From positions 1-10,424 of the forward strand of contig WJOV01000010.1 of the NCBI GenBank assembly GCA_009618475.1: 10,424 nucleotides of DNA. The letters run 5' to 3'. The notes under the pieces were generated by a model. It ran no database searches and was not told the origin of the DNA. It saw only the letters and a program-made list of their open reading frames with translations. Both the position numbers and the translations under genes were made by a program. Source of the stretch: Methanosarcinales archaeon (GTDB lineage: Archaea > Halobacteriota > Syntropharchaeia > Alkanophagales > Methanospirareceae). This document shows, piece after piece, positions 1-6,703 of the stretch. Every line of letters starts with the position of its first letter. Position 1 is the first letter of the stretch.

Positions 1-26
1 AAGAGGCGATGGAGATGCTGAAGTGA
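1..26 (+). pseudogene. 3' end of a second aroA' copy (cut by window edge)
   Basis: The first 26 bases read, in frame, as the last seven codons (EAMEMLK) and TGA stop of ADTH synthase. They are identical base for base to the end of the complete aroA' gene on the opposite strand (2716-2741). The rest of this copy, if there is any, lies left of the window. A whole gene, a 3' fragment, or the end of a contig folded back on itself would all look the same here. Its place 73 nt upstream of aroB', on the same strand, is the expected aroA'-aroB' operon order. Confidence 0.75.
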
Positions 27-38
27 GGGGATGTAGGG

Positions 39-66
39 GATAGGCAATAGGGAATAGCCAATAGGG
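39..66. repeat. Four degenerate heptamer repeats
   Basis: Four 7-nt units run head to tail: GATAGGC, AATAGGG, AATAGCC, AATAGGG. They share an AATAG core. The same array occurs inverted at 2676-2703 inside the other repeat arm. A looser array of similar period lies at 1290-1346, so heptamer-like spacer flanks aroB' on both sides. Confidence 0.7.
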
Positions 67-99
67 GAACTGAAATACTAAACGAATGCAGGTGGAAGG

Positions 100-1284
100 A
101 TGAACGGAAAGGAAAAGGAGATATGGATAAAGGCTGATGCTGACGTGGGAACGTGGGAGGAAAAGAAGTCGAGGATTACGACTGGTTTGGAATCCGGCGC
201 TGATGGAGTGCTTGTAGAGGAAGAGGACGTAGCAAAGGTGAAGGAGTTAGGTCGAATAAAGATAGCTGTGTTTGCGGCAGAGTTGAAAGAAGGAGGAGAA
301 GAAGAAGAAGAAGAAGCGGATATTGTCGTTTATGGAAAAGGAAGTGAAGGAGATGGAACAAAGCCGATTCCAGAAGAGATAAGTAAATCGAGTGTTTTGG
401 GTGCGTTGAAAGGGACTTTTGGTAGTAAAGCGGGGTATGTGGAGATAAGAGGTAAGGAGTACGAGCGGTTTGTAGTGGATATTGCGGATTACTGTAATTA
501 CGTGATTGTGATAGGAAAGGATTGGAAGATAATACCGCTGGAGAATATAATTGCGGAATTGCAGCATAAGGAAGCGAAGGTGATAGCGGGAGTGCAGAGT
601 GCGGAGGAGGCGAGGACGGCATTTGAAACGCTGGAATATGGCGCTGACGGCGTTCTTATTGATACGGACGACGTGTCAGAAATAAAGAGAGCGGTGGAGA
701 TAAGAGACGAGAGCAAAATGGGTAAGACGCCTCTTTCTACCGCGAGGATAACAAACGTGGAGGAACTTGAAATGGGCGACCGGGTCTGCGTGGATACTTG
801 CTCGTTGATGACGTTAGGAGAGGGTATGCTGGTGGGTTCACAGTCTTTTGCGTTGTTCTTAGTGCATTCGGAATCAGAAGAGAGCCCTTACGTGGCGGCG
901 AGACCGTTCAGGGTGAATGCAGGTGCGGTGTATGCTTATGTGCTGGTGGGCGAGAAGACGAGGTATTTGTCGGAGTTGACGTCCGGTGATGACGTGTTGA
1001 TTGTGAATGCGGAAGGAAGTGCGAGGAAAGGGGTGATAGGCAGGGTGAAGATAGAGAAGCGACCGCTTATGCTTGTGGAAGCGGAGGTTGAAATAGGTAG
1101 CGGGGAAAAGAGGAAGTGCAGTGTTATACTTCAGAATGCGGAGACGATAAAGTTGGTAGGTAAGGCTAAAAAGAAGCCGATTTCTGTGGTTGATTTGAAG
1201 GAGGGTGATGAGGTTCTGGTTCATGTTACGGAGACGGCAAGGCATTTCGGAATTGCGGTGGAGGAGATGGTGATAGAGAAATAA
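100..1284 (+). CDS. aroB': 3-dehydroquinate synthase II (archaeal AroB')
   Basis: This is the NAD-dependent enzyme that oxidatively deaminates and cyclises ADTH to 3-dehydroquinate, the second step of the archaeal route to shikimate and aromatic amino acids (EC 1.4.1.24). The 394-residue protein has the family landmarks: DTCSLMTLGEGMLVGSQ at 232-248, a VAARPFRVNAGAVYAYV block at 265-281, LQNAETIKLV near 344-353, and HVTETARHFG at 375-384. It is cytoplasmic, with no signal peptide. Family members are usually about 360 residues, and part of the extra length is a run of six glutamates at 67-72 from a GAA tract. The ATG at 100 follows an AGGTGG site (90-95). The aroA' end just upstream is its natural operon partner. 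The following TIR gene looks unrelated. Confidence 0.95.
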   Translation: MNGKEKEIWIKADADVGTWEEKKSRITTGLESGADGVLVEEEDVAKVKELGRIKIAVFAAELKEGGEEEEEEADIVVYGKGSEGDGTKPIPEEISKSSVLGALKGTFGSKAGYVEIRGKEYERFVVDIADYCNYVIVIGKDWKIIPLENIIAELQHKEAKVIAGVQSAEEARTAFETLEYGADGVLIDTDDVSEIKRAVEIRDESKMGKTPLSTARITNVEELEMGDRVCVDTCSLMTLGEGMLVGSQSFALFLVHSESEESPYVAARPFRVNAGAVYAYVLVGEKTRYLSELTSGDDVLIVNAEGSARKGVIGRVKIEKRPLMLVEAEVEIGSGEKRKCSVILQNAETIKLVGKAKKKPISVVDLKEGDEVLVHVTETARHFGIAVEEMVIEK

Positions 1285-1289
1285 ACGGA

Positions 1290-1346
1290 AAATCCCAATA
1301 TCTAATACTACCAAATCCCAAGTAAATCCCAACTACCAAATACCAA
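1290..1346. repeat. Degenerate C/A-rich heptamer array
   Basis: The spacer between aroB' and the TIR gene is built of near-repeats such as CTACCAA, ATCCCAA, CCAACTA and CCAAATA, with a rough 7-nt period. I see no TATA box inside it. The TIR gene's ribosome site (GGGGGGAG, 1349-1356) follows immediately. Such arrays could be where the foreign gene was joined to the aroB' operon. Confidence 0.5.
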
Positions 1347-1363
1347 AAGGGGGGAGATTAAGG

Positions 1364-2137
1364 ATGAATGAAATTGGACTTATTCAAAGCTTAATTGAAA
1401 TGATCAATGAATTACCACACAGAGATGAAGAAAAGTTAGATGCCCTCCGAAAACGGGCAGAGATGATTATCAGAAAGGTGTTTGGAGATTCAAGCAAATA
1501 CCTGAGGGATTTGGACAGCATCAACTTCTTTCCTGTGTGGAGTTCGGACGAAAATTCCTACAACGAATGTTGGCGTTCTGGTAAAAGCGAGGTGTTGAAT
1601 CTTTTCAATACCATGTTGGAAGAGCTTAAATTATTTGGCATATCCCAAGAGGTTGATAAGGTTCGGAAAGCCGACGTTGAATTTTCAAATCGGAGATTCG
1701 TAGTTCATGGGCATGACGAGGAAATGAAACAAGCGGTTGCTCGGACACTTGAGAAAATAGAACTTGAACCGATTATCTTGCACGAAAAACCAAATGAAGG
1801 ACGCACCATTATTGAAAAATTCACCGATTCTACCGATGTTTCTTTTGCCGTGATTCTTCTTTCGCCCGATGACGTGGCTTATCCAAAAGACCAATCACCA
1901 AAAGACGCAAAACTAAGAGCCCGACAGAACGTTATCTTTGAACTTGGCTTTTTCGTTGGCAAGCTCGGGAGAAACCGTGTACTTGTTCTTTATCAAAAAG
2001 AGAAAAATTTTGAAATGCCTTCAGATTATTCTGGTGTTTTATATACTCCTTATGACAACTCAGGGCGGTGGCGATTTGCTCTCATAAAGGAACTCAAAGC
2101 TTGTGGTTATGATGTTGACGCAAATAAATTGCTTTGA
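1364..2137 (+). CDS. TIR-like nucleotide-binding protein (CAP12/PF10137 type), probable immune effector
   Basis: This 257-residue soluble protein matches the family called predicted nucleotide-binding protein containing a TIR-like domain. The TIR-like half spans about 111-237. It shows RFVVHGHDEE (111-120), EPIILHEKPNEGRTIIEKF (135-153), FAVILLSPDD (161-170), then RARQNVIFELGFFVGKLGR (185-203) and PSDYSGV. By analogy with TIR NADases, E193 in FELGFF is the candidate catalytic glutamate. Related domains act as NAD-degrading effectors in CBASS and Pycsar defence. Residues 1-105 are predicted helical, and I do not recognise a cyclic-nucleotide sensor there; no cyclase gene is nearby. The start has a strong GGGGGGAG site 7 nt upstream. 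Arginine codon use (11 of 17 are CGN) contrasts with aroB' (4 of 17), which suggests horizontal transfer. NADase activity is inferred. Confidence 0.88.
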   Translation: MNEIGLIQSLIEMINELPHRDEEKLDALRKRAEMIIRKVFGDSSKYLRDLDSINFFPVWSSDENSYNECWRSGKSEVLNLFNTMLEELKLFGISQEVDKVRKADVEFSNRRFVVHGHDEEMKQAVARTLEKIELEPIILHEKPNEGRTIIEKFTDSTDVSFAVILLSPDDVAYPKDQSPKDAKLRARQNVIFELGFFVGKLGRNRVLVLYQKEKNFEMPSDYSGVLYTPYDNSGRWRFALIKELKACGYDVDANKLL

Positions 2138-2144
2138 GTTGGAA

Positions 2145-2237
2145 CTGCGGGGCTAACACAGTGTAAAAGACTACGCTTAGCTTCTTCAAATTCTGCTTAC
2201 GTAACACTTCTTTTACACCGAAAACATTATAACGCAG
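2145..2237. other. Imperfect 93-nt hairpin after the TIR gene
   Basis: Starting 8 nt after the TIR stop codon there is an outer CTGCG/CGCAG pair (2145-2149 with 2233-2237). Inside it is a perfect 10-bp inner stem, GTGTAAAAGA (2161-2170) with TCTTTTACAC (2209-2218), around a 38-nt loop. There is no T-tract after it, so an intrinsic terminator is unlikely. An ORF followed at once by a long imperfect hairpin resembles an integron gene cassette with attC. However, the flanking GGCTAACA and ATTATAACGC only approximate attC core sites. The remaining spacer up to 2388 holds nothing else I can identify apart from the TATA box below. Confidence 0.5.
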
Positions 2238-2358
2238 AAGCCACACTGTTTTCGAGCACGGTTATTAAGAGCCTACTGAAAGCACAACCGACTCCAGTCC
2301 AAAAAATTCCGCAGCAGTCATGAGCTCCTTATTCGCTTCCTTTGCTGTGTTCCACACC

Positions 2359-2366
2359 TTTATAAT
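2359..2366 (+). promoter_or_regulatory. TATA box for the phosphatase-family fragment
   Basis: TTTATAAT lies about 25 nt upstream of the in-frame ATG at 2389. That spacing places the transcription start at or within a few bases of the start codon, as in archaeal leaderless mRNAs. No ribosome binding site precedes that ATG, which fits. Confidence 0.5.
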
Positions 2367-2388
2367 CCATGAGCGAATAATGTTTTTT

Positions 2389-2664
2389 ATGCAATCTCTT
2401 TCTCTATTACAAATAGCGCCTACTTTAGCAGATTTTTTCGGGGTGCATCTGAACTCGCAAGCACGTTCAGTAGAGCAAATACTCAGATTCGCTTATTCCC
2501 GTAAACCTCAAGTGGTGGTATTGGTAGTGATAGACAGCCTCGATTTTCGGTTTTATACCGCTTTCACAGATGATTTAAGTGAAATTCACGAGCTTGTCAA
2601 ACGAGATGGACTTCTATTCGAGTGTGAGACGGTAAGCAGTCATACAACACCGGCATTCGTTTAG
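2389..2664 (+). pseudogene. Alkaline-phosphatase-superfamily protein, N-terminal fragment truncated at the inverted repeat
   Basis: The fragment encodes 91 residues before a stop. It shows a beta strand running into an Asp (VVVLVVIDSL, Asp49), which is the first metal-binding position of type I phosphodiesterase, sulfatase and alkaline phosphatase enzymes. About 37 residues later comes SSHTTPAF (84-90 is SHTTPAF), whose Thr sits where the nucleophile is in this superfamily. Intact members run to several hundred residues, so the metal sites beyond this point are gone. The inverted repeat begins exactly after Pro88: the last codons (A-F-V-stop, 2653-2664) are repeat sequence. An in-frame ATG also exists at 2320, but the TATA box at 2359-2366 supports 2389. 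The substrate cannot be told from this fragment. Confidence 0.65.
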
Positions 2665-2741
2665 TATTTCAGTTCCCCTATTGGCTATTCCCTATTGCCT
2701 ATCCCCTACATCCCCTCACTTCAGCATCTCCATCGCCTCTT
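2653..2741. repeat. Right arm of 89-bp perfect inverted repeat
   Basis: This is the exact reverse complement of bases 1-89. The arm covers the last 26 bases of the complete minus-strand aroA' gene plus its 63-nt downstream spacer. Its left edge (2653) cuts into the phosphatase-family gene. The two arms enclose 2563 bp holding aroB', the TIR gene and the phosphatase fragment. Confidence 0.95.
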
Positions 2742-3540
2742 CCGCCGAAATACCCTCATGCACTACCTTACTTATTGCTACTGTCATATCCGTCGGATTC
2801 TTATGCTGAAACACGTTTCTACCTATCGACACACCAGCGGCACCGGCGGCAATCGCATCTTCCACCATCATCAGCACCTCCGCATCCGTATTCGCCTTTG
2901 GACCTCCTGCTATTATCACCGGCACCGGGCAACTGCGTATTACATCCTTGAAGGAATCCGGATCGCCAGTATAATTTGTTTTGATGACGTCAGCGCCAAG
3001 TTCTGCACCCACACGTGCCACGTGCTTCACCATCTCCACGTCATGCTCGCTCTTCACCTTCTTTCCCCTTGGATACATCATCGCCAAAAAGGGCATGCCC
3101 CACTCCTCACATACCATTGTAGTCTCTCCAAGTGCCTCAAGCATCTCTCCCTCGTTCTCCGCTCCCACGTTCACGTGCATTGAGACCGCATCAGCACCTA
3201 ATCTTATCGCTTCTTCCACCGTAGCTACTACTACTTTGTTTAATGGGTCGGGTCCTAACGAGGTGCTTGCAGATAAGTGAATTATTAGCCCTATATCCTT
3301 ACCATATCCACGGTGCCCGGCTATTACAATCCCTTTATGCACGAGAACCGCATTTGCTCCTCCTTCTGCTATTGCATTCACCGCTCTCTTCATGTCCGTC
3401 AACCCGTATATTGGACCTGACGTCACTCCATGGTCCATAGGGACAATAACACTCCTACCGCTCTTCCGGTCCACTATCCTTTCCATCCTTATTCGCTTCC
3501 CTATGCCCATCCTTTCCATTCTCTCCCTTATGCTCGTCAT
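2716..3540 (-). CDS. aroA': 2-amino-3,7-dideoxy-D-threo-hept-6-ulosonate (ADTH) synthase
   Basis: This class I aldolase-fold enzyme joins L-aspartate semialdehyde to a 6-deoxy-ketohexose phosphate to give ADTH, the first step of the archaeal dehydroquinate pathway (EC 2.2.1.10). The 274 residues match the family length (about 273). Visible landmarks are VPMDHGVTSGP (33-43, Asp36), HLSASTSLGPDP (88-99), MMYPRGKK (154-161, Tyr156), and the Schiff-base lysine in DVIKTNYTGD (Lys187), ending with the phosphate-binding AGGPKANTD and SIGRNVFQ. Sequence alone does not fully exclude archaeal fructose-bisphosphate aldolase. The operon-style link of its 3' end to aroB' at window base 1 favours ADTH synthase. 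In this copy the expected downstream aroB' is replaced by the broken phosphatase gene. It lies 55 nt after fttA and has its own TATA box. Confidence 0.92.
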   Translation of the reverse strand: MTSIRERMERMGIGKRIRMERIVDRKSGRSVIVPMDHGVTSGPIYGLTDMKRAVNAIAEGGANAVLVHKGIVIAGHRGYGKDIGLIIHLSASTSLGPDPLNKVVVATVEEAIRLGADAVSMHVNVGAENEGEMLEALGETTMVCEEWGMPFLAMMYPRGKKVKSEHDVEMVKHVARVGAELGADVIKTNYTGDPDSFKDVIRSCPVPVIIAGGPKANTDAEVLMMVEDAIAAGAAGVSIGRNVFQHKNPTDMTVAISKVVHEGISAEEAMEMLK

Positions 3541-3554
3541 TTTCTTCTCTCTCT

Positions 3555-3576
3555 CCCCCTTAAATTTATATATAGT
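3555..3576 (-). promoter_or_regulatory. aroA' promoter (TATA box) and ribosome site
   Basis: Read on the minus strand, an A/T block TATATATAAATT (3563-3574) is followed by AGGGGG (3555-3560) and then the aroA' ATG at 3540. It lies in the 55-nt gap after fttA, so aroA' can be transcribed independently of the upstream gene. TATA and ribosome site are close, implying a very short leader. Confidence 0.55.
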
Positions 3577-3595
3577 GCCTTCTATTTTCCATTCT

Positions 3596-5482
3596 TTAGA
3601 CCAATCTCAGAGTCTCCAAATTCATCGGCGCTACCGTCTCTATGTTAAACTTCTTGTGTATTCCACTTGCTAATGCCATGCATTTGTTATTCTCCCCATG
3701 CATGCATATCACCTTAGACGGCAGTGGTCGTATCTTCCTCACGTATTCAATCAATTGATTGCGGTCCGAATGCCCGGAAAAACCATCTATTGTCTTTGTT
3801 TCCATGTTTATTTTTATATTCGCTATCTTCCCCTCGATTGAAAACTGTATCTCATTCCAGCCCTTCTGTATCCTTCTCCCAAGCGTCCCTTCCGCCTGGT
3901 ATCCTACAAAGATAAGCGTGTTACTTTCGTCTCCCGCAAGCCCTTTCAGGTATTCTAACACCGGACCACCATTTAGCATGCCCGAGGTAGCAAGTATGAT
4001 GGCTGGCTCCTTCCCCTCTATTATTTCCTTTCTTTTCTCCATATCGTCCACCCGCACAAAAATATCGGATAAGAAAGGATTCTCACCCTGGAATATCGAA
4101 TTCTTTAGATTCCTGTTGAGATACTCTGGATATGCCGTATGAACCGCGGTCGCCTCCCATATCATACCGTCTAAATACACCGGCACCTCCAGTTGCATTC
4201 CCTCCAGTGCTAACATTACTTCCTGCGACCGACCAACCGCAAAAGCAGGTATTATTACTTTACCGCCCTTTTTTATCGTCCTCTCTATCTCTTCCTTTAA
4301 ATTCGCCTCCGCTTCTCGCCTCGACGGCTGTAAATCGTTCATCCCGCCGTATGTTGACTCTATGACCAACGCTTCAAGCCTTGAGAACGCATTGAATGCC
4401 GGGTCGAAGAGAAACGTTCGTTCATACTTTATGTCTCCCGTGAATGCGAGATTATAAAGCCCATTACCTACATGGAAATACGCAATCGAAGACCCCAGTA
4501 TGTGCCCCGCATTGTAAAGAGTAAGCTTCATATCCGGCGATATGTCCGTTACGTCCCCATACTTCAACGGAATCGTATGCCTTATCGCATCGCGTATTAA
4601 CGATGATTTATACGGTATCTTCTTCCCCTCTCTTGCTGATACCTCTATATAGTCAAGTAGCAAAAGTGCCATAAGGTCCCTCGTTGGCTGTGTTATGTAT
4701 ATCGGTCCGTCATAGCCATATAAAAACAGAAGCGGCACTAAGCCTGAGTGGTCAAGATGTGCATGTGTTATCACCACCGCATCTATGTTATTTATCGGTA
4801 ATACTTCAGGAACGTATAGATAAGGCACCCCCTCCGAACCCACGCTTACTCCACAATCTATTAACACTCTCGTTTCCGGCGTAGAAAGCTGGAATGCGTT
4901 TCTCCCTACCTCTCTGCACCCCCCTAACGCCGTTATACGCAGCCATTCATCTTCTTTTGTCTTACTACTGTATATCCTCCTTCCAACTTTTTTCAGAAAG
5001 TCCTTCCTGAATTCGCTCTCCTCCCTTAAATGCCTCCTTATGCTTTTTGTTATTGCTGATTGTATTGGCGGTGCTCTGATAACGTTAGGTCGCCACCCTA
5101 TCACCTTCGCTACTTCTCTAAGTGTTGCTCCATGCGTGCCTATTACCAACCCCGGCTTTTCCGCCTCTATTATCACCTCCGCTTTGTCCATGTCAAAATA
5201 AATGTCTTTTATCCCCCCTTCCTCCGGTATAATCTCATTAATTACTTTCGATGCCTTTTCCGGCTCCATCAGCATGTCATTACTTGGTCTAACCGATATT
5301 CTCTTCTTCAACTCCTTCGCTAACGTTCTAACTATGGCTCCGTCATCTGCGAATTTCTGCGTGTCCTCCGTATATACGACAAGCTCCGGTCCTTCAAATT
5401 CCACCCCTGTAATGCTTACGTCAGCCGGTAATAACTCCTCTATTCGCCGCTTTAATTCCGAAAGCATTTCTTCTGCTGGCAT
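3596..5482 (-). CDS. fttA: aCPSF1/FttA, KH-domain beta-CASP ribonuclease
   Basis: This is the archaeal homologue of the 3'-end processing nuclease CPSF73. It cleaves nascent RNA and causes factor-dependent transcription termination. The 628 residues match the usual length of about 635. The order is an N-terminal KH pair (1-145; GTHG loop at 115-118), then a metallo-beta-lactamase core with HAHLDH at 240-245, His327 in NAGHILGSS and Asp350 in FTGDIKYE. The beta-CASP insert includes PAFAVGRSQE (412-421) and TSGMLNGGPVLEYL (499-512). It ends with SGHSDR (His571) and CMHGE (His595). All zinc ligands I expect are present, so it should be active. It sits 142 nt downstream of psmB, a pairing I recall from other euryarchaea. 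Confidence 0.96.
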   Translation of the reverse strand: MPAEEMLSELKRRIEELLPADVSITGVEFEGPELVVYTEDTQKFADDGAIVRTLAKELKKRISVRPSNDMLMEPEKASKVINEIIPEEGGIKDIYFDMDKAEVIIEAEKPGLVIGTHGATLREVAKVIGWRPNVIRAPPIQSAITKSIRRHLREESEFRKDFLKKVGRRIYSSKTKEDEWLRITALGGCREVGRNAFQLSTPETRVLIDCGVSVGSEGVPYLYVPEVLPINNIDAVVITHAHLDHSGLVPLLFLYGYDGPIYITQPTRDLMALLLLDYIEVSAREGKKIPYKSSLIRDAIRHTIPLKYGDVTDISPDMKLTLYNAGHILGSSIAYFHVGNGLYNLAFTGDIKYERTFLFDPAFNAFSRLEALVIESTYGGMNDLQPSRREAEANLKEEIERTIKKGGKVIIPAFAVGRSQEVMLALEGMQLEVPVYLDGMIWEATAVHTAYPEYLNRNLKNSIFQGENPFLSDIFVRVDDMEKRKEIIEGKEPAIILATSGMLNGGPVLEYLKGLAGDESNTLIFVGYQAEGTLGRRIQKGWNEIQFSIEGKIANIKINMETKTIDGFSGHSDRNQLIEYVRKIRPLPSKVICMHGENNKCMALASGIHKKFNIETVAPMNLETLRLV

Positions 5483-5567
5483 TGTCTATCCATTCCTTAA
5501 CCTTCTATTAATCCAATCTTTAGCTTAGGCGGTGTTCTACCTCTTGCTCCTATTCCTTCCTTTATTC

Positions 5568-5604
5568 CTATTTTATCCTTTCAACGTCAACGTTAACGTC
5601 AACA
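5568..5604 (-). promoter_or_regulatory. Possible fttA promoter with upstream hexamer repeats
   Basis: On the minus strand GGATAAAATA (5568-5577), preceded by a purine-rich GAAA, resembles a BRE/TATA pair. It would start fttA transcription about 65 nt before the ATG. Directly upstream lie four hexamers (5581-5604, plus strand TCAACG, TCAACG, TTAACG, TCAACA), which include the palindrome ACGTTAACGT at 5590-5599. This could be an operator or simple tandem-repeat spacer. Confidence 0.4.
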
Positions 5605-5624
5605 AAAATGTCGAAAACAAAATT

Positions 5625-6260
5625 TCAATTAAGTGCATTCCTTAGTTCTTTTATCTTTTCTTCACCTACTTCCTCATACTTTTCCTCTTTTATCACCACC
5701 ACTTGCATATCTCCTCCCGAGGCACTGTCTCTTTTCATCGCGGAATGTAGTGCCTGTATTGCAAGCGATATCCCTTCTTCCAGCGGCATGCCCTTTGAAT
5801 ACCTGTCCTCGAGCACGCCGTATGCAATAGGAGAACCCGAGCCGGTAGCTGCTATCTCTTTCTCATCGGTATTGCCCCCAAAAGGGTCTATCGAAAATAT
5901 ATGTGCACCGTTCCGGTCTATACCCCCTACCAGGAGTTGCACAATATACGGAAACATCCGCTGACCGCTCAGCACGTTGGATAACAGCGTTGTCATCGCT
6001 TTTACAGTCATAGGCTCTTGCCTTCTTATCTTATAAAGCCTCGCCTCCACTGATATTAGCCGAACCAACGTCTGCGCATCCCCCACTATCCCCGCCGTTG
6101 TCATCCCCATTCGCTCATCCACACGATATATCTTCTTCGCCGCCCTGGAAGCGATAAACGAACCCATCGTCGCACGCTTCTCACTCGCCAGCACTACACC
6201 GCCACCGCATATTAAACCAACGGTGGTCGTCCCTTTCTTTACCTGATCCATTATTTCCAT
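5625..6260 (-). CDS. psmB: 20S proteasome beta subunit
   Basis: This is the N-terminal-nucleophile protease subunit of the archaeal 20S proteasome. It degrades unfolded or tagged proteins inside the core particle with PAN or Cdc48 ATPases. The 211-residue precursor has a short 10-residue propeptide ending in KKG, then TTTVGL. Thr11 therefore becomes the catalytic Thr1 after self-cleavage. In mature numbering Glu17 (SEKRAT) and Lys33 (AAKKIYRVD) complete the active site, and GSGSPIAYGVLE and SASGGDMQVVVI are the usual C-terminal blocks. The ATG is 3 nt after the nikR stop, with its G-rich ribosome site inside the end of nikR, so the two are translationally coupled. No alpha subunit gene is in the window. 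Confidence 0.96.
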   Translation of the reverse strand: MEIMDQVKKGTTTVGLICGGGVVLASEKRATMGSFIASRAAKKIYRVDERMGMTTAGIVGDAQTLVRLISVEARLYKIRRQEPMTVKAMTTLLSNVLSGQRMFPYIVQLLVGGIDRNGAHIFSIDPFGGNTDEKEIAATGSGSPIAYGVLEDRYSKGMPLEEGISLAIQALHSAMKRDSASGGDMQVVVIKEEKYEEVGEEKIKELRNALN

Positions 6261-6263
6261 TAG

Positions 6264-6686
6264 TTATATTCCCCCATGCGTTGTTGTCAGCTTCACGTGT
6301 TTTACACCTTTCAAACTCATTATAGCTTCCGCTAATTCCTTTATCCGCTTCGCCTCTCCTTTCATCACTACCACCTCAAAGCAATTCTCCTCATCGAGAT
6401 GAATGTGCGTTGCCGTTCTTATCATATCCAGAAAATGGTGCTGCACCTCTGTTAGCTCATCTCCCAATCCCCTCTGGCTGTGGTCATAGAGATATGTTAT
6501 GGTTCCTATTTCCTCACCTGTTTCACGTTCCATCCATTCGTATTCCACTATATAAGCTCTAATCGCATCCCTTATCCCTTCCGACCTCGAGGAATACCCC
6601 CTCCCGCCTATTATTCCATCAAACTTATTCAACAGATTCGAGGGCAAAGATACCCCAATTCGTGTCAATCCACGCTCTTCTTCCAT
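6264..6686 (-). CDS. nikR: NikR-family nickel-responsive regulator
   Basis: This is a nickel-binding ribbon-helix-helix repressor that typically controls nickel uptake. Nickel is needed here for hydrogenase, CO dehydrogenase and cofactor F430. The 140-residue protein has the N-terminal RHH strand and helices (LTRIGVSLPSNLLNKFD, with GYSSRSEGIRDAIRAY) and a C-terminal ACT-like domain. The high-affinity site is intact: His83, His94, His96 and Cys102 have exactly the spacing of E. coli His76, His87, His89 and Cys95. It starts 17 nt after ribL with a GGAG site and runs into psmB. No nickel transporter is in view. Its location in a proteasome/FAD cluster is unusual but may be simple operon packing. 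Confidence 0.93.
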   Translation of the reverse strand: MEEERGLTRIGVSLPSNLLNKFDGIIGGRGYSSRSEGIRDAIRAYIVEYEWMERETGEEIGTITYLYDHSQRGLGDELTEVQHHFLDMIRTATHIHLDEENCFEVVVMKGEAKRIKELAEAIMSLKGVKHVKLTTTHGGI

Positions 6687-6703
6687 TTTTTTCTCCTACG
6701 ATT

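Larger units (their letters stand above)
1..89. repeat. Left arm of 89-bp perfect inverted repeat
   Basis: Bases 1-89 are the exact reverse complement of 2653-2741 (position n pairs with 2742-n). The arm holds the last codons of aroA' and the spacer that follows. Identity breaks at base 90, where aroB' leader sequence begins. A further 4-base match after one mismatch is probably chance. The repeat may continue left of the window. Confidence 0.95.

Noticed and set aside
1290..1346. CRISPR array
   Set aside because: Units are about 7 nt and degenerate, with no spacer-repeat alternation and no cas genes.
2145..2237. Intrinsic terminator for the TIR gene
   Set aside because: The hairpin has a 38-nt loop and is not followed by a T-run. 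Archaeal terminators are usually T-tracts without a hairpin.
2320..2388. Extended N-terminus of the phosphatase-family fragment from the ATG at 2320
   Set aside because: The TATA box at 2359-2366 lies inside that extension and predicts transcription starting near 2389. The extra residues look like translated spacer.
2695..3673. Several plus-strand open frames opposite aroA'
   Set aside because: The minus-strand frame is a full-length, motif-complete aldolase-fold enzyme. The plus frames are His/Ser/Leu-rich shadows.
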